In this document: positions 1 to 4,464 of the stretch, in pieces
How the letters are laid out: each line of letters opens with the position of its first letter
How positions within the stretch are numbered: the first letter of the stretch is position 1
Assembly: GCA_963204845.1 (NCBI GenBank)
Contig: CAUJIL010000067.1
Location: 1 to 6,264 of the forward strand
Reading direction: 5' to 3'
From: Pseudomonadota bacterium
GTDB taxonomy: Bacteria > Pseudomonadota > Gammaproteobacteria > Pseudomonadales > UBA5518
DNA: 6,264 nucleotides
Made by a program: the position numbers and the translations under genes
Notes under the pieces: generated by a model
What the model saw: only the letters and a program-made list of their open reading frames with translations
What the model was told of the DNA's origin: nothing
Database searches by the model: none

Positions 1-319
1 CGTTGTTGACCAGCAGGTCGATGCGTCCCCACTCGGCGTAGGTGCGCTCGATCGCCGCGTCGATCGACGCGAGGTCGAGCAGGTCGAGCCGGATCGGCAG
101 CGCGCGCCGGCCCAGGCGTTCGATCTCGGCCGCCGTGGCGCGCAGGCTGCCCGGCACGGGTCCGTTGCCCGGATCGTGCGCGCCGCCGCGCGGCACCTCG
201 CCGTCCTCCAGCGTGCGCGCGGTGACGACCACGTCGAAACCCTTGCGCGCCAGCGCGATCGCGGTCGCCTTGCCGATGCCGCGGCTCGCGCCGGTGATGA
301 AAGCCACTTTCGCACCCAT
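1..319 (-). CDS. Short-chain dehydrogenase/reductase, N-terminal part (runs off left edge)
   Basis: This is the first 106 codons of a classical SDR oxidoreductase read leftwards from an ATG at 319-317; the rest lies outside the window. The start is supported by GGAG about 9 nt upstream on the minus strand. The protein opens with a beta strand and the Rossmann dinucleotide-binding motif TGASRGIG (residues 9-16), continues with VVVTAR at the end of the second strand, has an acidic LDLLD near residues 79-83, and reaches LVNN (103-106), the start of the NNAG motif, exactly at the window edge. A Gly/Pro-rich insertion lies between the second strand and the next helix (about residues 38-60, EDGEVPRGGAHDPGNG and following), longer than in the commonest SDRs. 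The catalytic Tyr-x-x-x-Lys and the substrate pocket are not in view, so the substrate cannot be assigned. It is divergent from the yjdM-like gene. SDR membership is secure; specific function is unknown. Confidence 0.9.
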   Translation of the reverse strand, partial: MGAKVAFITGASRGIGKATAIALARKGFDVVVTARTLEDGEVPRGGAHDPGNGPVPGSLRATAAEIERLGRRALPIRLDLLDLASIDAAIERTYAEWGRIDLLVNN

Positions 320-334
320 GCCGGTCGTTCTCCG

Positions 335-366
335 TTGTCGTGATGAACCGGCGCACAGGGTATCAT
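335..366 (+). promoter_or_regulatory. Weak candidate sigma70-type promoter for the yjdM-like gene
   Basis: The 112-nt divergent intergenic stretch 320-431 must hold promoters for both flanking genes. On the plus strand TATCAT (361-366) is one mismatch from the -10 consensus. The best upstream -35-like element, TTGTCG (335-340), lies 20 nt away, which is longer than the usual 16-18. It is offered only as the best visible candidate. I could not identify a convincing minus-strand promoter for the dehydrogenase here. Confidence 0.2.
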
Positions 367-431
367 CCCGCGCCGCCCGCCGGAGCACCCGCCTTCGGCC
401 GACTCCCGCATATCGACTCCGGAGATTCCCG

Positions 432-776
432 ATGAGCACGCTGCCGCCCTGCCCCCGCTGCCAGTCGACCTACACCTACGTCGACGGCGTGAACTACGTC
501 TGTCCCGAATGTGCGCACGAGTGGCCCTGCGCGGGCGAAGGCGAGGTGCCGGCCTCCGAGGAGACGCCGGTGCTGGACGCGAATGGCAATGCGCTCGCCG
601 ACGGCGACACGGTCACCGTGATCAAGGACCTGAAGGTCAAGGGATCCTCGCTGGTCGTGAAGGTCGGCACCCGCGTGAAGAACATCCGCCTGGTCGGCGG
701 CGATCACAACATCGACTGCCGCATCGACGGCATCGGCGCGATGAAGCTCAAGTCCGAATTCGTGCGCAAGGCCTGA
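432..776 (+). CDS. yjdM: YjdM/PhnA-family zinc-ribbon protein
   Basis: This 114-residue protein is very close in length and sequence to E. coli YjdM (formerly PhnA, about 111 residues). An N-terminal zinc ribbon is formed by CPRC (residues 7-10) and CPEC (24-27). It is followed by an acidic linker and the family's highly conserved C-terminal domain, with DANGN, ADGD, VIKDLKVKGSS, the GDHNIDC core and the terminal MKLKSEFV block. The ATG at 432 is chosen because GGAG (421-424) sits 7 nt upstream and because the family begins at exactly this point; the frame is open further upstream but that part has no family similarity. The old name ties it to alkylphosphonate use, but in E. coli the gene lies outside the C-P lyase core and its biochemical role is not established; it should not be read as a phosphonoacetate hydrolase. 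It is a single gene, divergent from the dehydrogenase, and its stop lies only 15 nt before the heat-shock promoter of the next operon. Confidence 0.95.
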   Translation: MSTLPPCPRCQSTYTYVDGVNYVCPECAHEWPCAGEGEVPASEETPVLDANGNALADGDTVTVIKDLKVKGSSLVVKVGTRVKNIRLVGGDHNIDCRIDGIGAMKLKSEFVRKA

Positions 777-791
777 TACCGCAGGGCGGGG

Positions 792-819
792 CTTGAAACG
801 CGCCGTCCGACCCCCATCT
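792..819 (+). promoter_or_regulatory. Sigma32 (RpoH) heat-shock promoter of the hsp20 operon
   Basis: CTTGAAA at 792-798 and CCCCATCT at 812-819 match the enterobacterial sigma32 -35 (CTTGAAA) and -10 (CCCCATnT) consensus at every specified base. They are separated by 13 nt, the same separation I recall for the E. coli dnaK P1 promoter. Transcription would be expected to start near 825-828, leaving a leader of roughly 130 nt before the first hsp20 gene. The promoter lies immediately after the yjdM stop and directly ahead of two small heat-shock protein genes, so sequence and context agree. Confidence 0.9.
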
Positions 820-825
820 GGTAAA

Positions 826-958
826 CGTGCGCGGTCGGCCCGCCCGCCATCGGCGATCGCGGAATTCCCGCGTAGCGCGCGGCGCCGGCACGCCCTGCGG
901 CGCACCGAGAGGGCCGGAGCGTACACCACACCAATGCAACTGGAGTCGGAGGTAAACG
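826..958 (+). other. Leader (5' UTR) of the hsp20 operon with two GC-rich hairpins
   Basis: This leader is long for a two-gene chaperone operon. Two simple hairpins can be drawn: CGCGG (858-862) pairing with CCGCG (868-872) around a 5-nt AATTC loop, and GCGCCG (882-887) pairing with CGGCGC (898-903) around a 10-nt loop. The stretch ends in the strong ribosome-binding site GGAGG (948-952), 6 nt from the ATG. I do not see the UUGCU-type anti-Shine-Dalgarno of a ROSE element, nor a four-U thermometer. The leader extent depends on the inferred transcription start. Confidence 0.45.
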
Positions 959-975
959 ATGTTCACGTACCTGAC
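945..975 (+). promoter_or_regulatory. Possible translation-control hairpin over the hsp20-1 ribosome-binding site and start codon
   Basis: AGGTA (950-954), which includes the 3' half of the GGAGG ribosome-binding site, is complementary to TACCT (968-972) inside the coding region. The stem can be extended across a two-nucleotide GG bulge (948-949) by GTC (945-947) with GAC (973-975). The ATG (959-961) falls in the 13-nt loop. Such a short, bulged structure could loosen on heating, as in simple RNA thermometers, but 5 plus 3 base pairs can arise by chance, so this is tentative. Confidence 0.25.
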
Positions 976-1399
976 GAACGGAGAACGCAGCCTGTTCGAC
1001 GAATTCGACCGGCTGCAACGCGAGATGGACCAGCTGTTCGGCAGCTGGCCGCGCGGCGCGATCCGCGGCGGGCGCGCCGGCGCCTTCCCGCCGATCAATA
1101 TCGGCGCGACGGACGACGAGGTCCACGTCTACGTGTACGCCCCGGGCTTCGATGCCTCGCGTTTCGACGTCACGATCCAGCAGAACGTGCTGAGCATCGG
1201 CGGCAGCCGCGCGCCGGAGCCGCGCGAGAAGCGCACCTGGTATCTGCGCGAGCGCTTCGAGGGCGATTTCCGCCGGGCCGTGACACTCCCCGAGGACGTC
1301 GATCCCGAGCGCGTGGAGGCCAGCTACCGCAACGGCATCCTGCATCTCGTCATCAAGCGCCGCGCCGCCGTGCGCCCGCGCCAGATCCCGATCGCCTGA
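959..1399 (+). CDS. hsp20: Small heat-shock protein, Hsp20/alpha-crystallin family (first of pair)
   Basis: This 146-residue ATP-independent holdase chaperone is expected to form oligomers in the cytoplasm that bind unfolding proteins and pass them to DnaK/ClpB. The N-terminal arm (about 1-42) has an amphipathic helix, FDEFDRLQREMDQLF, typical of the family. The alpha-crystallin domain spans about 43-136, and its conserved end motif appears as NGILHLVIKR (125-134), corresponding to the usual G-V-L block. The C-terminal tail carries the I-x-I anchor (I143-P-I145) that docks into neighbouring dimers. The start at 959 is fixed by GGAGG 6 nt upstream. The gene follows a near-perfect sigma32 promoter and is followed after 13 nt by a second hsp20 gene, so both should be co-induced by heat or protein-folding stress. 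Length is normal for the family; nothing is missing. Confidence 0.96.
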   Translation: MFTYLTNGERSLFDEFDRLQREMDQLFGSWPRGAIRGGRAGAFPPINIGATDDEVHVYVYAPGFDASRFDVTIQQNVLSIGGSRAPEPREKRTWYLRERFEGDFRRAVTLPEDVDPERVEASYRNGILHLVIKRRAAVRPRQIPIA

Positions 1400-1412
1400 G
1401 GAGGACACGACC

Positions 1413-1796
1413 ATGAGCGAACGCAAGACCACGGAGAAAACGGCCCCGGCGGCAGCCGCGAGCGAAGCGGCGCTGCGGCCGGGCGTCGAGGTGTACGAGG
1501 ATGCCGAAGGGATCACGCTGATCGCGGACCTGCCCGGCGTGGCGCCCGAAGGGCTGAACCTGCAGGTGGACAAGGACACGCTGCTGATCGAAGGCAACGC
1601 GGACCTCGCGCTGCCCGAGCGCCTGCAGCCGCTGCACGCCGAGGTGCGCAGCAAGACCTGGCGGCGCAGTTTCGCGCTGAGCGGCGAACTCGATCCCGAC
1701 GGCATCGAGGCCCGCCTCAGGGACGGCGTGCTGCGCCTGCACATCCCCAAGCGCGCCGAAGTGCGCCCGCGCCGCATCGAGGTCCGCGTAACGTAG
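1413..1796 (+). CDS. hsp20: Small heat-shock protein, Hsp20/alpha-crystallin family (second of pair)
   Basis: This 127-residue small heat-shock protein is translated from ATG 1413, with GGAGG (1400-1404) 8 nt upstream and overlapping the end of the first hsp20 gene's stop region; the two genes clearly form an operon. The N-terminal arm is short and of low complexity (K/E/T then Ala-rich, residues 1-20), unlike the helical arm of its neighbour. The alpha-crystallin domain covers about 22-115, with ITLIADLPGV (34-43) and DGVLRLHIPK (104-113). The tail ends in an I-x-V anchor (I122-E-V124). The tail linker, A-E-V-R-P-R-R-I, closely resembles that of the first protein, A-A-V-R-P-R-Q-I, which suggests an old duplication with divergent N-terminal arms; the two may co-assemble. 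The stop codon TAG (1794-1796) is part of the GTAG head of the adjoining REP element. Confidence 0.95.
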   Translation: MSERKTTEKTAPAAAASEAALRPGVEVYEDAEGITLIADLPGVAPEGLNLQVDKDTLLIEGNADLALPERLQPLHAEVRSKTWRRSFALSGELDPDGIEARLRDGVLRLHIPKRAEVRPRRIEVRVT

Positions 1797-1815
1797 GTTC
1801 GGCCTGTGGCCGAAC
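1793..1815 (+). repeat. REP palindrome 1 (GTAG type, plus orientation)
   Basis: A GTAG tetranucleotide (1793-1796) is followed by a perfect 8-bp inverted repeat, GTTCGGCC (1797-1804) and GGCCGAAC (1808-1815), with TGT as the loop. GTAG followed by a hairpin is the hallmark of REP elements mobilised by RAYT (TnpA-REP) proteins; no RAYT gene is in this window. Its TAG is the stop codon of the second hsp20 gene. It faces REP 2 head to head and matches it at 19 of 23 positions; the four differences are two compensatory base-pair swaps in the stem. Confidence 0.85.
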
Positions 1816-1869
1816 GAATGTCCGGGCACAGCCCGGACCTACGGGAATCCGTCCGGGCACAGCCCGGAC
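1797..1869. terminator. Convergent 3'-end hairpin cluster, possible bidirectional terminator or mRNA-end protector
   Basis: Three 8-bp GC-rich hairpins with 3-nt loops fill the whole space between two convergent genes. On either strand a transcript would meet them immediately after its stop codon. There is no U-tract after any stem, so these are not classical intrinsic terminators; REP hairpins elsewhere are known to block exonucleases and to limit read-through. The role here is inferred from position. Confidence 0.4.
1820..1842 (-). repeat. REP palindrome 2 (GTAG type, minus orientation)
   Basis: On the minus strand this is GTAG (1842-1839) followed by an 8-bp perfect inverted repeat, GTCCGGGC/GCCCGGAC, around TGT. 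It is identical to REP 3 and inverted relative to REP 1, forming a BIME-like pair with only 4 nt (GAAT, 1816-1819) between the elements. The whole of 1793-1842 can also fold as one long imperfect hairpin. Confidence 0.85.
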
Positions 1870-1873
1870 CTAC
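1851..1873 (-). repeat. REP palindrome 3 (GTAG type, minus orientation)
   Basis: This is an exact second copy of REP 2, in the same orientation and 31 nt further on. The identical stretch is 26 nt long (1820-1845 and 1851-1876), with a 5-nt AATCC spacer. Its GTAG (1873-1870 on the minus strand) contributes the TAG stop codon (1872-1870) of the extended SDR gene, mirroring what REP 1 does for hsp20. Confidence 0.85.
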
Positions 1874-2958
1874 GGGCGGGGTTTACGGGGGCGCTTGCGG
1901 GCGCGCCGGGCAAGGATGTGTTCGGCGAATTCCGCATGCGCCAGGTAGCCCTTCTTGGCCAGCCAGACGATCGAGTCGCCCAGTGACTCGCGGATGTCGC
2001 GGTACTCGAGGTTCAGCTCGCGCTTGACCTTCGAGTCGTCCGAGGGCGTCCATTCGGTTGCGTACCATACGGCCTCGAAGGTGACCGGCGCCTTGAACGG
2101 CTTGATGCGGTGCACCACGTCGCCGAGTCGCCCCAGCGCCTGCAGCATGCCCTTCGAGACGCGCACCCGGCGCAGCCGCGCGCCGATCACGTCCTCGACG
2201 ATGTCGGCCATCTCGGCCCAGGAGAAGAACTGCCCGCCCATCATGTAGCGGGCCGGCGGACCGCCGCGCTCGATCAGGCGCACGTGCGCGGTCGCCAGGT
2301 CGCGCACGTCGATCATCTGCGTACCCGAAGTGGTGATCACGAACACATCGTCGAGCAGCGTCACCAGTCCCTGCATCGCCTCGCTCAGCCCGGGATCGTC
2401 TGGCCCGATGATGCTGCCCGGATAGGTGGTGTAGATACCCGCGCCGTTCTGCTGCAGGCCGCGCACGTACAGATCGGACTCGATCTTCGAACGCCCGTAG
2501 CCCACCGCCTGCGTGCCGAGCGGGGAGTTCTCGTCGACCTTGTCCAGGCCCGGATTGAACAGCGCCGTGCTGCTCGAGACCTGCACGATGCGCTCGATGC
2601 CGCGCGCCACCGCGCCGCCGATCACCAGCTCGGTGCCGCGGCGGTTCACACGGATCGTCTGCAGCGCGTCGGTGGCGTGGATGTTGACGTTGGCCGCGGC
2701 GTGCACCACGGCGTCGCAGCCCGCCAGCGCCCGCTCCACCGACTGCTCGTCGGCGATGTCGCCCTGCACGTGGTCGAGCGCGTCCAGTCCGAAGGGCCCC
2801 AGCACGCGGCGCATCTTGTCGGTGCTGCGCACCAGCAGCCGCACATCGTGCCCGGCCTCGTGCAGCGCCCTGACGGTGTGGAAACCGACGAAACCGGTGC
2901 CGCCGGTCACCAGTACCCGCAAGCCGCTGGTGGTCTTTCTGCGTGCACTCCGTGCCAT
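1870..2958 (-). CDS. Extended SDR: NAD-dependent epimerase / dihydroflavonol-4-reductase-like oxidoreductase
   Basis: This 362-residue protein has the architecture of extended SDRs. It carries the nucleotide-binding motif TGGTGFVG (residues 18-25), LLVRS after the second strand, GDI (66-68), HAAA (86-89), a VSSS strand with the catalytic serine (about 128-130), and the catalytic pair Y154-x-x-x-K158 in YGRSK, followed by the YPGSIIGP block (179-186) usual in the dihydroflavonol reductase/3-beta-HSD group. It should oxidise or reduce a hydroxyl or keto group on an unknown sugar, sterol-like or lipid substrate with NAD(P). The tail is strongly basic (RARKRPRKPRP). ATG 2958 is supported by GAGGAG on the minus strand about 6 nt upstream. 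Only 12 nt separate it from the stop of the ABC1 kinase gene, and its ribosome-binding site abuts that stop, so the two are almost certainly co-transcribed. Its TAG stop lies in REP 3, so the last residues could have changed when the REP arrived. Confidence 0.93.
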   Translation of the reverse strand: MARSARRKTTSGLRVLVTGGTGFVGFHTVRALHEAGHDVRLLVRSTDKMRRVLGPFGLDALDHVQGDIADEQSVERALAGCDAVVHAAANVNIHATDALQTIRVNRRGTELVIGGAVARGIERIVQVSSSTALFNPGLDKVDENSPLGTQAVGYGRSKIESDLYVRGLQQNGAGIYTTYPGSIIGPDDPGLSEAMQGLVTLLDDVFVITTSGTQMIDVRDLATAHVRLIERGGPPARYMMGGQFFSWAEMADIVEDVIGARLRRVRVSKGMLQALGRLGDVVHRIKPFKAPVTFEAVWYATEWTPSDDSKVKRELNLEYRDIRESLGDSIVWLAKKGYLAHAEFAEHILARRARKRPRKPRP

Positions 2959-2970
2959 GCAATACTCCTC

Positions 2971-4326
2971 TCAGAGATGTGGTTCGACCAGCCGCGCCAG
3001 GTCCACCCGCGCCCCGAGACGCGCCGCGAGCAGGTACATGCCGCCGAGCTTGCGGTGCAGGAACACCGCATCCGCCGGCGGATTGTGCCGGTAACCGCCC
3101 TCGAATCCCAGCTCCAGCGCCGCGTCGCGCAGCCGCGCCGGCAGATCCGAGGCAGCGAAGTCGTAGCGGCTGCCGGCGAGCAGCGGCTCGCTGGCGAGCT
3201 CGAACAGATCGAGCAGCGCCTCGCGATAACGCGGCTCGAGGTGGCGCGGAAAATAGCCGATCGCGTGCGCCCCGGCGAGCAGCCGCGCGCGATCGCTCTC
3301 CAGCGCGCCGCGGAACAGCGTGCGGTAGCCCGCCACGATGCGCAACGAATAGCGCCGCGTGGCGCCGAAGTCGAGCAGCGCGATGCGCCGCGCGGCCTCC
3401 TGGTAGCGGTAGTTGGCGAAGTTCGGGTCGGTCTGCACGAGGCGGAACTCGAAGATCTCGCGGAACAGCAGCCGGAACAGCAGTTCCGCGATGCGGTCAC
3501 GCACCGCCTGCGCCGCAACGTCCATGCCCTCCAGCGGCCGGCCCGGCAGAAAGCTCATCGCGAGCACCCGGCGCCGCGTCAGCGCGGCGTCGACCTCGGG
3601 CATCACGAAACCGGGATCGTCGGCGAGCAGCGCACCGAAACGCTGCAGGTGCTCGGCCTCGCGCAGGTAATCGGCCTCGGCGCGCAACTGGCGCTTGGCC
3701 TCGGTGAGCAGCGGCCCGACGTCGATTCCGGCCGGCAGCAACCGCGTGAGCCGCAGCAGCGCCGCGACGTTGTCGACGTCGCTGTCGATCGAGCGCGCCA
3801 CGCCCGGATACTGGATCTTGAGCGCGAGCTGGCGCCCGTCGAGCGTGGTCGCCCGGTGCACCTGCCCGATCGATGCCGCGGCGATCGGCTGCCAGCCGAA
3901 ATCAGCGAACAGCCGCTGCCAGTCCTTGCCCCACGCCTCGTGCAGCACCGCCTCGAGTTGCGCGCGCGGCATTGCCTCGGCATCGGCGCGCAGCCGCGCC
4001 AGGATCGCAGCCAGCTCCGGTGGCAGCAGGTCACCGCTGTCCATCGACAGCAGTTGCCCGAACTTCATCGCCGCGCCGCGCAGCGTCGCGAGTTGCCCGG
4101 CGAGCCGGCGCGCATTGGCCGGCGTCAGCACCAGGTCGCGCGCGCGCGGCAGGTTGCCGCGCGCCAGCTGGCGCCCGCCTTCGGCCAGCACGCCGCCGGC
4201 GATGCCGGTCGCCAGCCGCGCCATGCGGCCCAGCCGCGCCAGCCGCCCGCTCGGCACCGGCGCGCCGCGCCGCCCCTCGTCGTCCCTTGCCGCCACTGCC
4301 CACCTCCGCCCCGAACTCGCCCGCAT
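2971..4326 (-). CDS. ABC1/UbiB/COQ8-family atypical kinase
   Basis: This 451-residue protein of the ABC1 (AarF/UbiB/COQ8) protein-kinase-like family has all the family marks: the family-specific K-x-G-Q motif (K88-F-G-Q91, within AAMKFGQLLSMD), the Ala-rich loop that replaces the glycine loop (AAAS, 149-152, then IGQVHRA), the nucleotide-binding lysine K170 (LALKIQYPG), the catalytic-loop block QTDPNFANY (298-306) and the metal-binding DFG (319-321). The QTDPN-x-x-N form resembles eukaryotic COQ8 more than the HPGN-type loop of typical UbiB. The family supports ubiquinone and other lipid metabolism as ATPases/kinases of uncertain substrate. No clear C-terminal membrane hairpin is visible. ATG 4326 has GGAG (4340-4337) 10 nt upstream, slightly long; a start nearer residue 35 (MARLATG) is possible since residues 1-30 are poorly conserved-looking and Arg-rich. 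The frame stays open upstream across the divergent exporter gene, but that part is antisense. It is first gene of a two-gene unit with the extended SDR. Confidence 0.93.
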   Translation of the reverse strand: MRASSGRRWAVAARDDEGRRGAPVPSGRLARLGRMARLATGIAGGVLAEGGRQLARGNLPRARDLVLTPANARRLAGQLATLRGAAMKFGQLLSMDSGDLLPPELAAILARLRADAEAMPRAQLEAVLHEAWGKDWQRLFADFGWQPIAAASIGQVHRATTLDGRQLALKIQYPGVARSIDSDVDNVAALLRLTRLLPAGIDVGPLLTEAKRQLRAEADYLREAEHLQRFGALLADDPGFVMPEVDAALTRRRVLAMSFLPGRPLEGMDVAAQAVRDRIAELLFRLLFREIFEFRLVQTDPNFANYRYQEAARRIALLDFGATRRYSLRIVAGYRTLFRGALESDRARLLAGAHAIGYFPRHLEPRYREALLDLFELASEPLLAGSRYDFAASDLPARLRDAALELGFEGGYRHNPPADAVFLHRKLGGMYLLAARLGARVDLARLVEPHL

Positions 4327-4348
4327 CGCGCGCGCGCTCCGCTGCAAC

Positions 4349-4404
4349 TGTGCGTGAACACGCAGGCGTGTGATTGTGCGCGAACGCGCGCATGCGTGCA
4401 CGCC
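4349..4404. promoter_or_regulatory. Cluster of three related palindromes in the divergent promoter region (candidate operators)
   Basis: The 138-nt gap 4327-4464 between the ABC1 kinase and the exporter holds three similar dyads: TGCGTG-AA-CACGCA (4351-4364), TGCGCG-AA-CGCGCG (4377-4390) and TGCGTG-CACGCC without the AA centre (4393-4404). The first two lie in a 15-nt direct repeat (4349-4363 and 4375-4389; 13 of 15 identical), offset by 26 nt. Their two differences (T to C at 4355/4381, A to G at 4360/4386) fall on paired positions so that symmetry is kept. This looks like a set of operator half-site pairs for a dimeric regulator serving both genes. GC-rich sequence makes chance dyads common, so the call is moderate. 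Confidence 0.4.
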
Positions 4405-4427
4405 GGGACGTGCCCGGGCCCGCCGTG

Positions 4428-4433
4428 TAGAAT
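4428..4433 (+). promoter_or_regulatory. Candidate -10 element of the exporter gene
   Basis: TAGAAT lies 31 nt before the exporter ATG and is one base from TATAAT, in otherwise very GC-rich DNA. No recognisable -35 hexamer lies 16-18 nt upstream, which would fit an activator-dependent or weak promoter. The palindrome cluster ends about 23 nt upstream of it. Confidence 0.3.
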
Positions 4434-4464
4434 CCGTGCCATCTTCCCCTGCCGACCAGGCCCC

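Noticed and set aside
42..431. Plus-strand upstream extension of the yjdM-like frame by 130 codons
   Set aside because: It is antisense to the SDR gene, Ser/Arg/Ala-rich, and the YjdM family starts exactly at the ATG at 432 with its own GGAG.
363..929. Minus-strand open frame over yjdM and the heat-shock promoter
   Set aside because: It crosses a secure plus-strand gene and a near-consensus promoter and shows no family motifs.
826..958. ROSE-type or four-U RNA thermometer upstream of hsp20-1
   Set aside because: No pyrimidine stretch complementary to GGAGG and no UUGCU motif is found in the leader; only a weaker coding-side pairing is reported.
704..1777. Long minus-strand open frames opposite the two hsp20 genes
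   Set aside because: They lack recognisable domains and ribosome-binding sites, while the plus strand carries two complete Hsp20 proteins with promoter and ribosome-binding sites.
1797..1869. Classical rho-independent terminator between the convergent genes
   Set aside because: The stems are strong but none is followed by a T-run on either strand, so only a REP-type 3'-end role is claimed.
1820..1876. Short CRISPR-like array (26-nt identical repeats)
   Set aside because: The spacer is only 5 nt, there are just two copies, and the GTAG-hairpin structure identifies them as REP elements. No cas gene is present.
4327..4340. CG-dinucleotide run just before the kinase start as a simple-sequence phase-variation tract
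   Set aside because: It is short (about 10 nt), in a region of general CG richness, and contains the ribosome-binding-site spacer; nothing suggests slippage switching.
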